Below, piece after piece: positions 25,374-34,158 of a DNA stretch of 64,000 bases (positions within the stretch are counted from its first letter, which is position 1; each line of letters begins with the position of its first letter). This stretch comes from an uncultured Saprospiraceae bacterium. GTDB taxonomy: Bacteria; Bacteroidota; Bacteroidia; Chitinophagales; Saprospiraceae. The stretch spans positions 1-64,000 of the forward strand of contig CALJPQ010000033.1 in the NCBI GenBank assembly GCA_937980645.1. Direction: 5' to 3'. The notes beneath the pieces were generated by a model. It was not told the DNA's origin. It saw only the letters and a list, made by a program, of their open reading frames with translations, and did not search any database. The translations under genes and the position numbers were made by a program.

Positions 25374-27362
25374 ATGATACCGCCTCAAACCGTACGCGAG
25401 ATACTGGATGCTGCCCGCATCGAAGAAGTGGTGGAGGAGTTCTTGACCCTGCGCCGGCGCGGGGTCAATATGATAGGTTTGTGCCCGTTTCACGCGGAGC
25501 GCACACCGTCGTTTAATGTCAATCCGGCGCGCAACATCTTTAAGTGCTTCGGCTGCGGCAAAGGTGGCGATGCCGTTACTTTCCTCATGGAACACGAGGG
25601 CTTTACCTACCCGGAAGCCCTGCGCTGGCTGGCCCGCAAATACCGCATTGAAATTCAGGAGGTCGAGCGCACGCCCGAACAGGTAGCCGAACAGCAACAG
25701 GCTGAGTCGCTGTTCATCGTCAACGACTTTGCTGCCCGGCACTTCCGCGAGCAAATGCTCGATACCGACGAAGGCAAATCCGTCGCTTTGGCCTACTTCC
25801 GCCAGCGCGGCCTGACCGATGAAACCATCCAGACCTTCGGACTGGGCTACGCCCCCGACCAGCGCGACCTGCTGCTGCAAAAAGCCCGACAGGCCAGCCA
25901 CGACATCAGCCTGCTGCAAAAAGCCGGCCTCGTAAGCGCCGACGGTACGCGCGATTTCTTTCGCGCCCGCGTCATCTTTCCCATCCATGCCATGTCGGGC
26001 AAAATCGCCGCCTTTGCCGGGCGCACGCTCTCGTCGGATAAAAAGATACCCAAGTATATTAACAGCCCCGAAAGCGAGGTCTATGTCAAGAGCAAAACCC
26101 TCTACGGCATGTTCCAGGCCAAAAAGGCCATTCGCAAAAAAGACGAGTGCATCCTCGTAGAGGGCTACATGGATGTCATCTCGCTGCACCAGGCCGGCCT
26201 CGAAAACGCCGTCGCCTCCAGCGGCACCTCACTCACCGAAGGCCAGCTGCAGCTCATCCGGCGCAACACGCAAAACCTGACCATCCTCTACGACGGCGAC
26301 CCGGCCGGCATTCAGGCAGCCCTGCGCGGGCTGGACTTAGCCCTGGAACAAGACCTCAACGTGCGCGTTGTCATCCTGCCCGCCGGCGAAGACCCCGACA
26401 GCTACGTGCAGCGCGTAGGCGCGCAGGCCTTCAAGACCTACATTGCCCAACAGGCAAAGGATGTCATCTTACTAAAAATGAGCCTGTTACTGGGCGAAGC
26501 CCGGGGCAATCCCGCCCGCCGGGCCAGCGTGGTGAAAGACATGGTGAGCAGCATCGCCCGAATACCCGACCCCATTCGCCGCAGCACGTACGTGCTGGAA
26601 TGCGCCGTCCAGATGGGCATAAGCGAGCAGGCGCTGCTGGAAGAGGTGAACAAACTCATCCGCGCCGACCTGCGCAAAAAGGCCGAAAAAGAGACGCGAC
26701 AACCCGGCATGGCCTCCGACTCTGCCGAGCAGGCACCACCACCCGACGCTCCCTGGCCCGAAAGCGAAACGCCACACGCAGCGCCCGAACGCACCACCTC
26801 CTTAGCCCTGCCCACCGACGAGTTCCAAGAGCGCGACATCGTACGCCTGCTCATCCAGTTTGGCAGCCGCGAACTGCCGGGCGAAGCCATCACCGTGGCC
26901 GAATGGGTACTGGGCGACATTGAAGAACTTCTCACTGAATTCGACAACCCACTCTACGGCCGTATCACGCGCGAATGCTACGCAATGCTGCTGCAAGGGC
27001 AGACCTTAGAACAGACCTATTTCACCCACCACCCCTCGCCCGACATTGCAAACCTGGCTCTCGAAATGCTCACACAACCCTGGGAATACTCCCCCAATTG
27101 GGAAGCGCGCTGGAACTTCCCGCTGCAAAACCAGCCTATGCCCGAAGACAATGCCGAAGCCGACATCCAACACGCGCTGGCTATGTTTAAAATCCGGAAA
27201 ATCAATCGGCTGCTGGAAAAAAACAAAGAACGCCTCAAAACCGCCATCGCCAACGGCGACACAAAAGCCGAAATGCAGTACTTGCAAACCAACCTCAAAA
27301 TCGAACAGGTGCGCAACCGCATTGCCCGCAAACACGGCATTGTGCTGTTTCCGCGTCGGTAG
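25374..27362 (+). CDS. dnaG: DNA primase
   Basis: A 662-residue primase. The CHC2 zinc finger is intact (Cys37, His40, Cys58, Cys61 in GLCPFH and FKCFGCGKGG). The catalytic core has the TOPRIM motifs LVEGYMDVI and LYDGDPAG, and a helical helicase-binding C-terminal domain ends the protein. It makes RNA primers for replication with DnaB. A Pro/Glu-rich linker (about residues 440-480) separates core and C-terminal domain. The start is 29 bases after porT, so it may share the ubiE-porT transcript. Confidence 0.95.
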   Translation: MIPPQTVREILDAARIEEVVEEFLTLRRRGVNMIGLCPFHAERTPSFNVNPARNIFKCFGCGKGGDAVTFLMEHEGFTYPEALRWLARKYRIEIQEVERTPEQVAEQQQAESLFIVNDFAARHFREQMLDTDEGKSVALAYFRQRGLTDETIQTFGLGYAPDQRDLLLQKARQASHDISLLQKAGLVSADGTRDFFRARVIFPIHAMSGKIAAFAGRTLSSDKKIPKYINSPESEVYVKSKTLYGMFQAKKAIRKKDECILVEGYMDVISLHQAGLENAVASSGTSLTEGQLQLIRRNTQNLTILYDGDPAGIQAALRGLDLALEQDLNVRVVILPAGEDPDSYVQRVGAQAFKTYIAQQAKDVILLKMSLLLGEARGNPARRASVVKDMVSSIARIPDPIRRSTYVLECAVQMGISEQALLEEVNKLIRADLRKKAEKETRQPGMASDSAEQAPPPDAPWPESETPHAAPERTTSLALPTDEFQERDIVRLLIQFGSRELPGEAITVAEWVLGDIEELLTEFDNPLYGRITRECYAMLLQGQTLEQTYFTHHPSPDIANLALEMLTQPWEYSPNWEARWNFPLQNQPMPEDNAEADIQHALAMFKIRKINRLLEKNKERLKTAIANGDTKAEMQYLQTNLKIEQVRNRIARKHGIVLFPRR

Positions 27363-27413
27363 GCGGCAGGTAGTTTTCAGCGCCGGCAAAGTGAGGAGCA
27401 GCGAAGCTGGCCA

Positions 27414-27421
27414 TACCTTTG
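27414..27421 (+). promoter_or_regulatory. -7 promoter element for rnz
   Basis: Exact TACCTTTG, 13 bases before the rnz ATG. It predicts an almost leaderless mRNA. Confidence 0.65.
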
Positions 27422-27434
27422 CCCACTCAATACG

Positions 27435-28343
27435 ATGTGGGTACGCATTTTAGGTAACGGCTCAGGCGGCCCGTTTCAGGGCCGGCATTACAGCGCGCAG
27501 CTGGTGCACAATCGGCGGCATTACTTCTTGGTGGACTGCGGCGAAGGCACACAGGAACAACTGCACCGCTACCGCCTGCCGGTAGACAGGATTCAGCAAA
27601 TTTTCATCACCCACCTGCACGGCGACCACGTCTTCGGGCTGTTTGGCCTGCTCACCTCGTATAGCCTGAAAAACCGCGAACGCCCCATGCAACTGTATTC
27701 ACCGCCGGGGCTGTCGGCCCTGATAAACGACGTAGCGCGCCATTGCGGCATCCATTTCTCCTTTCCTATGGAATTTATAGAAGTGAGCTACGAGCATCCG
27801 GAGCGGGTTTTTGAAAACAAAAACTTAGAGGTGTGGACGATACCGCTCCAACACGGCACGCCCTGCGTGGGCTGGTTGTTTCGCGAAAAGCCGCGCCCGC
27901 TCAACATTCGGCCCGAAGTTATCGAGCAGTACGGCCTTTCGTTCGCCCAGATTCGCGCCATTAAGGCGGGCACCGACTTAGTGCTGCCAGATGGTCGGAT
28001 TATTCCCAATAGTGCGCTGACACTGCCGCCCAAGCCCCTGCTCTCGTATGCTTATTGTACCGACACGGCACCCTCTGCAGCAGTGGCAGAGGCCGTTCGC
28101 GGCGTCAGTATGCTATACCACGAAGCCACCTTTCTTGATGAGCACACCGAAGAAGCGACAGCAGCACGGCATTCCACCGCGCGCCAGGCCGCCGAAGTAG
28201 CCCGCGCTGCCGGAGCAGGCCGGCTGCTGCTGGGCCACTTTTCGGGGCGATATCCAAATATCGAACAGCACGTGCGCGAAGCAAGCGAAGTGTTCCCTAC
28301 CGTTGAGGCTGCTGTGGAGGGTGTGGAGTATTCGGTGGGTTAG
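27435..28343 (+). CDS. rnz: Ribonuclease Z
   Basis: A 302-residue metallo-beta-lactamase-fold tRNA 3'-endonuclease. The zinc motif is ITHLHGDHVFGLFGLL (His60, His62, Asp64, His65), with the conserved LVDCGEGTQEQ upstream and later YCTDTAPS, YHEATF and LLLGHFSGRY segments of the RNase Z family. It cuts 3' trailers from tRNA precursors, which fits a genome whose visible tRNA lacks an encoded CCA. Length is normal. It converges on the lipoprotein protease gene with 15 bases between stops. Confidence 0.95.
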   Translation: MWVRILGNGSGGPFQGRHYSAQLVHNRRHYFLVDCGEGTQEQLHRYRLPVDRIQQIFITHLHGDHVFGLFGLLTSYSLKNRERPMQLYSPPGLSALINDVARHCGIHFSFPMEFIEVSYEHPERVFENKNLEVWTIPLQHGTPCVGWLFREKPRPLNIRPEVIEQYGLSFAQIRAIKAGTDLVLPDGRIIPNSALTLPPKPLLSYAYCTDTAPSAAVAEAVRGVSMLYHEATFLDEHTEEATAARHSTARQAAEVARAAGAGRLLLGHFSGRYPNIEQHVREASEVFPTVEAAVEGVEYSVG

Positions 28344-28358
28344 CAGGCCAGCCTTTGC

Positions 28359-29597
28359 CTAAAATCCAACCACTACGGGTGGTTTCAGGATACGCACCTG
28401 ACCGTACTGCCCTTTGCGTTCCTGTACAAAGATGCCGGCCCATTTTTGGCCGCAAGCATTGTGGATGCGGCAGCCATCGAGCCACAGCGTACCGCCGGGC
28501 TGCACCACAATGCGCCCTCCGGGCGGCATCGAGAGGCGACAGCTGATGCGCAGGCTGCCGCCGGGCGCGATGATGAGGTCGCCTTCCAGGTCGCGCGAGC
28601 CGAGCCAGGCCACCGTATCGGTGATGGTGAGGGTGCGTTCGGGTTGGTACGTACACCACGTGGGCACCAAGCAGCGGCGGACGCTGAAGCGCTCGTTGGC
28701 CAGCGCCGCATGGATTTTGCCTATCTGGCAGGGGGTGAGGGCTATCTGGTAGGCGTTGTAGTCCATCATGTTGTTGGTGGCCAGGTCTCGGCAAGGCGGG
28801 TCGGGCGTCCAGTCCCAACATTTGTTGGGGTGGTCATCGGTGTCGGGGCATCCGTCATAGAGCCAGGCGTGGCCCAGGCCCAGGACGTGGCCGATTTCGT
28901 GGTTGAGCAAGCCCACACTGGCCTCGGGGCCGAAGGGGCGCTCTAAAGCGCCAGCGATTTTGACCGATGTACCTAAGGCGATGCCCTGCCCGTCGGCTTT
29001 ATAGGTGGGCGAGGCCACACTGTCGGGATGATGCACCAGGATGAAGATGTTAATGATAGAGTCGGCACCAATGGCGTAGCGCTCGATGACGTCGCGGGTG
29101 TAGTTGTTCTGGTGCTGGCCTTTGGAGACGAAGAAGTACAGGTCGTCGTCGTAGTGGTAGTAAATGCCGTCGTCGTCGGAGCGGTTGGGCTGGGGCGTCA
29201 GCACGTAGCGATATCGCTTGGGCAGGGACCATGTACCGGCTGGTGAGCGCCAATTGACGACGTTGGTGTCTAAGGCTTCATTGGCCAATCGGATGAGTTC
29301 GCGGGCGAAATACCGGGCCGAATCGGGTGAGCGGTGGGCAGTGCCGCTACCATTATCTAAGATATGGACGTTGACGCGCAGGTAGCGCATGGGCAGGTGC
29401 TCGGGATGCCGGTAGTCGGGTACATAGCTTTCCCAGGCGAAGCAGGCGGCATTAGTGCCTGTGTTTACGGAGTCGCGCCATTCAGGCAGCGAATACAGGC
29501 GCGTGCGCACGTGGGAGGTGCAGCTCATTGCAAGGGCCAGAAGCGCCAGCGCACCGAGCCCAAACAGTGCCTTCCGTACAGCATCAGCGTTGCACAT
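28359..29597 (-). CDS. Lipoprotein zinc metalloprotease (metzincin, M43-like)
   Basis: The start at 29597 gives a 412-residue lipoprotein with lipobox LAMSC (Cys26). The longer frame upstream is shadow of the rhodanese gene. The protease core has NHEIGHVLGLGH (His233, Glu234, His237, His243), cysteine-containing loops and a Met-turn NNMMDYNAY. The last 90 residues (SLRISCRLSMPPGGRIVVQPGGTLWL) look like a right-handed beta-helix cap often seen beside such proteases in Bacteroidota. Its start codon lies inside the last codons of the rhodanese gene, so the two are translationally coupled. The protein would sit in the envelope. Target unknown. Confidence 0.8.
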   Translation of the reverse strand: MCNADAVRKALFGLGALALLALAMSCTSHVRTRLYSLPEWRDSVNTGTNAACFAWESYVPDYRHPEHLPMRYLRVNVHILDNGSGTAHRSPDSARYFARELIRLANEALDTNVVNWRSPAGTWSLPKRYRYVLTPQPNRSDDDGIYYHYDDDLYFFVSKGQHQNNYTRDVIERYAIGADSIINIFILVHHPDSVASPTYKADGQGIALGTSVKIAGALERPFGPEASVGLLNHEIGHVLGLGHAWLYDGCPDTDDHPNKCWDWTPDPPCRDLATNNMMDYNAYQIALTPCQIGKIHAALANERFSVRRCLVPTWCTYQPERTLTITDTVAWLGSRDLEGDLIIAPGGSLRISCRLSMPPGGRIVVQPGGTLWLDGCRIHNACGQKWAGIFVQERKGQYGQVRILKPPVVVGF

Positions 29598-29895
29598 CGC
29601 CAAACGTGCCGCGCCAGGCCAACATGCCGCCAATAAGGTTGCGCACATTGCTGAAACCCTGTGCCTGCAGAATAGCCTGGGCCGCAGCACTGCGCACGCC
29701 CGAACGACAATAAACCACCACCTCGTGGTCTTTGTACGCATCCAGTTGCCACCCGTTATTGGGCAAAGTGGCTACCGGCATCAGGTGGCCGCCAATGTTG
29801 AACTCTTCGTGCTCCCACGGCTCTCGCACATCTACGAGCACAACCGGCTCGCCAGCGCGCAACTTTTCGCGAAGTTCCTGAACGGTGATATCCAT
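29584..29895 (-). CDS. Rhodanese-like sulfurtransferase
   Basis: A 103-residue single rhodanese domain. Landmarks are VVLVDVREPWEHEEFNIGGH and the active-site loop YCRSGVRS with its catalytic Cys. Such proteins carry a persulfide in sulfur transfer or cyanide detoxification. No signal peptide is present, so it is cytoplasmic. The gene overlaps the following lipoprotein protease by 14 bases and follows a TapB-like gene behind a strong stem-loop. Confidence 0.92.
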   Translation of the reverse strand: MDITVQELREKLRAGEPVVLVDVREPWEHEEFNIGGHLMPVATLPNNGWQLDAYKDHEVVVYCRSGVRSAAAQAILQAQGFSNVRNLIGGMLAWRGTFGDVQR

Positions 29896-29913
29896 AATTT
29901 CTTCTCCTGCCCG

Positions 29914-29945
29914 CCAGCGGCCCGTTCTTCAGAGCGGGCCGCTGG
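29914..29945 (-). other. Strong inverted repeat between two co-oriented genes
   Basis: CCAGCGGCCCGTTCT and AGAGCGGGCCGCTGG form a 15-bp stem with one mismatch just upstream of the rhodanese start region. No T-tract follows on either strand, so it is more likely an mRNA processing or attenuation hairpin than an intrinsic terminator. Confidence 0.6.
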
Positions 29946-29963
29946 TATGAAAATGAAAAAAAC

Positions 29964-30662
29964 TTACCGGGAAAACTTCGTCAGCTCCATACGGCTATCT
30001 TCTTTGCCTTTACCGTCGTAAGAAATGGAGCGAACGGTACCCACCGATGGCGCATACCAAACCTCCGAACGCGACGTGCGCGTGCCCAGCAGCTGGTACT
30101 CGAAGTTGTAGCTGATTTTGTGGCATTTATAGGTGCCGGCAGGTGTTGTAATGGTCTCTTCGCCCTCCACTTTGCGGTCTTTAATGACGTAGCGGTTTTT
30201 CATCAGCTGCATGCTTCCCATGCGCATGGCAATTTCCATCTCACTGTCGGGCAGTGTTTGGCCCACTTTGAGATTTTTGGGGAAAGTCAGGTCGCCACCG
30301 CTAATTTCGACCTGGACATCCGGATTTTGACCCATATCGCCTGTGGGCACCAGACCGCGCATGCTCATGAACAGAACACCCTCGTGGCACTTGATGGGCA
30401 CCGAGTACGAATAGGTCTCCTTACCGTCTTTGGCGCGCGAGACCGTTATGTCGGAGTGCGCAATCAGAGTGTCCCGGCTGCTTTCGACGCGCTTGATGCG
30501 ATGGGTCGAAATGGTTTCCGGCTTGCCCTTTTTGTCGTAATGCGTGTACTCGATTAGAGCGCCTTCCCGGAAAAAGTCGAACATCTCTGAGCAGTTTTGG
30601 GCCGAGAGGGGGCGAGCAAACAACAGGCTGCCCAGCGTCAGGAAAATTGTAAGTCGGAGCAT
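29964..30662 (-). CDS. Exported TapB/DUF3108-like protein
   Basis: A 232-residue exported protein with signal peptide MLRLTIFLTLGSLLFARPLSA. The strand pattern EGALIEYTHYDKKGKPET, GGDLTFPKNLKVGQTLPD, EETITTPAGTYKCHKISY and VWYAPSVGTVRSIS is typical of TapB/DUF3108-like periplasmic proteins, where a conserved TPAG-T-C-x-K motif precedes an SEVWYAP-x-G motif. Their role is unclear. It heads a unit with the rhodanese and protease genes. The upstream 568-base region contains no clear exact promoter for it, only a TACTTTTT near-match. Confidence 0.75.
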   Translation of the reverse strand: MLRLTIFLTLGSLLFARPLSAQNCSEMFDFFREGALIEYTHYDKKGKPETISTHRIKRVESSRDTLIAHSDITVSRAKDGKETYSYSVPIKCHEGVLFMSMRGLVPTGDMGQNPDVQVEISGGDLTFPKNLKVGQTLPDSEMEIAMRMGSMQLMKNRYVIKDRKVEGEETITTPAGTYKCHKISYNFEYQLLGTRTSRSEVWYAPSVGTVRSISYDGKGKEDSRMELTKFSR

Positions 30663-31230
30663 GGGTGAAGTGTTATTTTTAAAAAAGTAAAAAAATCGGC
30701 ACTAGGCAATCCGGCCACGGCTTGCCGGTTCGGTTCATCGTGCAAACATCTGCAAAATTCCACAGTCCTAACGCCTGAACGGCTGTAAAAAATAGAGTGC
30801 ACTGAAGCTTCTGTTCCGATGGAAAGGTGCCGAATTTCGGCTGAATGGGCTGAAAGCGGCCTTCGCTTCAGGGCATAAAGGCCTGATTATAGGCCCATAT
30901 GTTTGGACATCGAAAAAAGCGCTCCTTCGAACCGTTTAAAACCGATGGGTATTCCTGAGAATAGAACAAGGTCCGGTATCTGAAGAGGCACTCAGACCCA
31001 GGAGCGCGTTTTGGGTCAGAGTGCGTGTTTTAGCGCTCCGGGCATAGCCCTGGGAGTAGGGGCATTCAAGGCAGGAGCCTCGAAGAATCTGGTTAAAAAA
31101 CGCGGGTAGAATGCCTGTGTCTTTGCCGAAAAAACGCCCGAGCATCGGAAGAAATAAAAAAGCATTTGGAAAGAACGCCGGTGCTGCTATACCTTTGCGC
31201 CCACTTTTCAGGTCAACTATTTTTGAGGTC
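30663..31230. other. Long intergenic region before rpmE
   Basis: Nearly 570 bases without a credible gene. It holds the rpmE promoter at its right end and an imperfect stem-loop at 30988-31024 (GCACTCAGACCCA with TGGGTCAGAGTGC, one mismatch, 11-base loop). The one frame that spans it (30936-31232, minus) has no family-like features and covers the rpmE promoter. I see nothing else. Confidence 0.6.
31165..31197 (+). promoter_or_regulatory. Perfect rpmE promoter
   Basis: TTTG (31165-31168), a 21-base spacer and TACCTTTG (31190-31197) match the Bacteroidota consensus in both boxes. The start codon is 33 bases downstream. Confidence 0.85.
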
Positions 31231-31491
31231 ATGAAGAAAGATATCCATCCGAAGAATTACCGCATTGTGGTGTTCAAAGATATTTCCACCGACGAGGCTT
31301 TTCTGGGCCGTTCGTGCGTGAACACGAAAGAAACCATTGTTTGGGAAGACGGTCAGGAATACCCGTTGGTGAAAATGGAGATTTCGGCTTACAGCCATCC
31401 ATTTTTCACGGGCAAGATGAAGTACGTGGATACGGCGGGCCGCATTGACAAATTCAACAAAAAGTTCGCGAACACGAAGTTCGCTAAGTAA
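31231..31491 (+). CDS. rpmE2: 50S ribosomal protein L31, type B
   Basis: An 86-residue L31 starting at the ATG at 31231 (MKKDIHPKNYRIVVFKDISTDEAFLGRS). The type B form has no CxxC zinc pair. The segment TIVWEDGQEYPLVKMEISAYSHPFFTGK is characteristic, and the basic C-terminus (FNKKFANTKFAK) fits rRNA binding. It belongs to the large subunit near the central protuberance. It stands alone, with a perfect vegetative promoter before it and an intrinsic terminator after it. Confidence 0.96.
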   Translation: MKKDIHPKNYRIVVFKDISTDEAFLGRSCVNTKETIVWEDGQEYPLVKMEISAYSHPFFTGKMKYVDTAGRIDKFNKKFANTKFAK

Positions 31492-31531
31492 GCTTCGGCC
31501 CGGATACCGCAGTGCCCCATCCGCTGGGTTT

Positions 31532-31577
31532 ACCGCGAAGGCGAGCAGGAAAAGTGCTCGCTTTCGCGGTTCTTTTT
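31532..31577 (+). terminator. Intrinsic terminator of rpmE
   Basis: ACCGCGAAGGCGAGCA and TGCTCGCTTTCGCGGT form a 16-bp stem with one G-U pair and a 7-base loop, then TCTTTTT. The T-tract runs into the next gene's promoter element. Confidence 0.9.
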
Positions 31578-31584
31578 ACTTTTG
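31577..31584 (+). promoter_or_regulatory. -7 promoter element of the GlmU-like gene
   Basis: Exact TACTTTTG, 27 bases before the ATG at 31612. Its first T is also the last T of the rpmE terminator tract. A -33 box would have to lie inside the terminator stem, and none is clear. Confidence 0.6.
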
Positions 31585-31611
31585 CGCTCGACGAAACGGT
31601 TCGACGGCTCA

Positions 31612-32823
31612 ATGCAAAACCTCATTCTGTTTGACTCCGACGCGCGTAATCACTTGTTGCCGCTGACCGCCACCCGCCCCATGGGTGAGCTGCGGTTGGG
31701 TATTTTTACTATCCGCGGCAAATGGGAACGCCACCTGAATGCCTTTGCTTCCTACATTACGCAAGAACACCTGCAGGAGAAGTACCCCATTCGCATTGAA
31801 AGCGAAAACTTAGTGCTGAATGCCGGCATTTTGCCCAACGAATTGCTTTGCCGCCGCATCGAGCAGTTGGGCTTCAGCGAAGCGTTGCTGATGGATGGCG
31901 AGCTCATCGCCGCGCGCTTGGATGCGTTTCAATTCGAGACGCTTATCGAAGACGAAGAGGTGCGCGAGCTAAACGGTATCGAACTCGACCCCGACATTCC
32001 GGTAGTGAGCATTCGGCGGCTCTGGGAACTGACCCAACAAAACGGCGCAGCCATTGAGGCCGATTTTCAGTGGGTTACACGCAACCGCGAGTCGGCGCCA
32101 TTACCCGAGTCCAATCGGCTCATTGGTCCTCCGGAACGCCTCTTTATTGAGGCAGGTGCGCGCATAGAGGCGTGTACGCTCAACACCTCTGAAGGGCCTA
32201 TCTACATTGGGAAAGATGCCGAAGTGATGGAAGGCTGCCTACTGCGCGGCCCTGTTGTCGTAGGCGACGGCGCTCTGCTGAAAATGGGCGCGCGTATTTA
32301 CGGCCCAACCACTATTGGCCCCGGCTGCAAAGTGGGTGGAGAGGTAACCCGCTCCATCTTCCTGGGCCATTCTAACAAAGCCCACGAAGGCTTTATCGGC
32401 GACTCCGTCATTGGCGAATGGTGTAACATCGGCGCCGACACCAACAATTCAAACCTGAAGAACAACTACGGCGAAGTCAAGCTCTGGGATTACGCCGAAG
32501 GCCGGTTTGTCCGGACAGGCGCCCAACTATGTGGCCTGTTTATGGGTGACCACGCCAAATGCGGCATCAACACCATGTTCAACACCGGCACCGTTGTGGG
32601 TGTCTTTGCCAACGTATTCGGCTCGGGCTATCCGCGCAATTTCATTCCCGACTTTGCGTGGGGAGGGCCGGAGGCGGGCTTTCGCACTTACAACTTTGCC
32701 GAAGCCTGCGAAACGGCGCAGCGCGTCCTGCAGCGGCGCAACCAAACCCTAACGGATTTGGATAGGGCCATCTTACAACACGTTTACGAGCAAACAGCGC
32801 CCTGGCGCACCTGGGAAAAATAG
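31612..32823 (+). CDS. Bacteroidota-type GlmU-like sugar nucleotidyltransferase
   Basis: The ATG at 31612 gives 403 residues (MQNLILFDSDARNHLLPLTATRP). The protein belongs to the alternative GlmU-like family of Bacteroidota: an N-terminal nucleotidyltransferase-like half begins with the RNHLLPLTATRPMGELRLG motif, and the C-terminal half is a left-handed beta-helix of hexapeptide repeats (IEACTLNTSEGPIYIGKDAEVMEG onward) with HSNKAHEGFIGDS and WCNIGADTNNSNLKNNYG motifs. It likely works on UDP-GlcNAc or a related sugar nucleotide for cell-wall or surface polymers. The exact substrate is inferred. purM follows after 27 bases. Confidence 0.88.
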   Translation: MQNLILFDSDARNHLLPLTATRPMGELRLGIFTIRGKWERHLNAFASYITQEHLQEKYPIRIESENLVLNAGILPNELLCRRIEQLGFSEALLMDGELIAARLDAFQFETLIEDEEVRELNGIELDPDIPVVSIRRLWELTQQNGAAIEADFQWVTRNRESAPLPESNRLIGPPERLFIEAGARIEACTLNTSEGPIYIGKDAEVMEGCLLRGPVVVGDGALLKMGARIYGPTTIGPGCKVGGEVTRSIFLGHSNKAHEGFIGDSVIGEWCNIGADTNNSNLKNNYGEVKLWDYAEGRFVRTGAQLCGLFMGDHAKCGINTMFNTGTVVGVFANVFGSGYPRNFIPDFAWGGPEAGFRTYNFAEACETAQRVLQRRNQTLTDLDRAILQHVYEQTAPWRTWEK

Positions 32824-32850
32824 CGCGCCACACCCGACACAGCGGCGTTC

Positions 32851-34041
32851 ATGGACAGCATGGCAACCACTTCTTCCAAATACGACCAGCGCGGCGTATC
32901 GGCCTCCAAATCGGACGTACATGCCGCCATCCGCCAGTTGGACAAAGGGCTGTATCCGGAGGCCTTTTGCAAAATACTCCCTGACGTGGCCGCCGGCGAC
33001 CCGGCCTATTGCAACGTGCTGCACGCCGACACCGCCGGTACCAAAGCGGCGCTGGCATATCTGTACTGGCGCGAAACGGGCGACCTGTCGGTATGGGCCG
33101 GCATCGTGCAAGACGCCATTGTCATGAACTTAGACGACATGGCGTGCGTGGGCTGCACCGACCACGTGGTGCTATCAAACACCATCGGGCGCAACCGCCA
33201 CCACATCCCCGGCGAGGTGCTGCAGGCGCTCATCGAAGGCGCTGCCAACTTCGCCGAGGCCATGCGCCCTTGGGGCATTCGCCTCCACCTGGCCGGCGGC
33301 GAAACAGCCGACGTAGGCGACTTGGTACGCACCGTGGACGTGGGCTTCACCGCATTCTCCCGCATGCTGCGCAGCGAGGTGGTCGTCAATCGCATCCAGC
33401 CGGGCCACGTCGTCGTCGGGCTGGCCTCCTTCGGACAAGCCGCCTATGAAAACCAGTACAACAGCGGCATCGGCAGCAATGGCCTCACAGCAGCCCGCCA
33501 CGATACGCTCGCTAAAGAATACGCCACGCGATACCCGGAAAGCTACGACCCGGCCATGCCCGCCGAACTGGCCTACAGCGGAAAGCATCGCCTCACAGAA
33601 GAAGTGGCGGTAGAAGGCCAGCACCTGACCGTAGGCCAGCTCTTACTCTCGCCCACGCGCACCTATACGCCGGTGCTGCGCACTTTCCTGGAACGCTGCC
33701 GCGACCACGTGCACGGCCTCATCCACTGCACAGGTGGCGGGCAGGCGAAGGTGCTGAAATTCCTGCGCAACGCCCGCGTCATCAAGGACAATCTCTTCGA
33801 TCCACCGCTGGTGTTCCGCCTCATCCAGGCCAGCGGCCAGACCGACTGGGCCGAAATGTACCGGGTCTTCAACATGGGCCACCGCATGGAGGTCTATACC
33901 TCCGAGACTGGCGCCAGCGAACTGGTGCGCATCGCCGCCGACTTCGGCATTGCCGCACAGGTAGTCGGGCGCGTAGAGGCATACGAAGGTGCCTGCGTTA
34001 CCGTTCACAGCCCGTTTGGCGTATTTGAGTACACCGAATGA
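32851..34041 (+). CDS. purM: Phosphoribosylformylglycinamidine cyclo-ligase (AIR synthase)
   Basis: A 396-residue PurM of the longer Bacteroidota type. The opening YDQRGVSASKSDVHAAIRQLDKG, the ADTAGTKAALAYLYW motif, the NLDDMACVG segment and the LAGGETADVGDLVRT motif are all present, with the glycine-rich HCTGGGQAKVL in the C-terminal half. It closes FGAM to AIR with ATP in purine synthesis. It lies 27 bases after the GlmU-like gene. The protein has no insertion or missing block. Confidence 0.93.
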   Translation: MDSMATTSSKYDQRGVSASKSDVHAAIRQLDKGLYPEAFCKILPDVAAGDPAYCNVLHADTAGTKAALAYLYWRETGDLSVWAGIVQDAIVMNLDDMACVGCTDHVVLSNTIGRNRHHIPGEVLQALIEGAANFAEAMRPWGIRLHLAGGETADVGDLVRTVDVGFTAFSRMLRSEVVVNRIQPGHVVVGLASFGQAAYENQYNSGIGSNGLTAARHDTLAKEYATRYPESYDPAMPAELAYSGKHRLTEEVAVEGQHLTVGQLLLSPTRTYTPVLRTFLERCRDHVHGLIHCTGGGQAKVLKFLRNARVIKDNLFDPPLVFRLIQASGQTDWAEMYRVFNMGHRMEVYTSETGASELVRIAADFGIAAQVVGRVEAYEGACVTVHSPFGVFEYTE

Positions 34042-34158
34042 GGCCTTCATTCCATTTCAGGCCACACCTGAGAACAATAGCCCGAAGCACGAAAATCCGT
34101 ATTTTCAAAAAAATAATGGCGGCTTTTGCTGCTGTTCTTTATCAAAAAAACTGGACAG

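Noticed and set aside
29598..29741. N-terminal extension of the lipoprotein protease
   Set aside because: It is read over the rhodanese gene. The lipobox leader starts at 29597.
30936..31232. 98-residue minus-strand frame before rpmE
   Set aside because: It covers the perfect rpmE promoter, has no recognisable domain and begins inside the rpmE start region.
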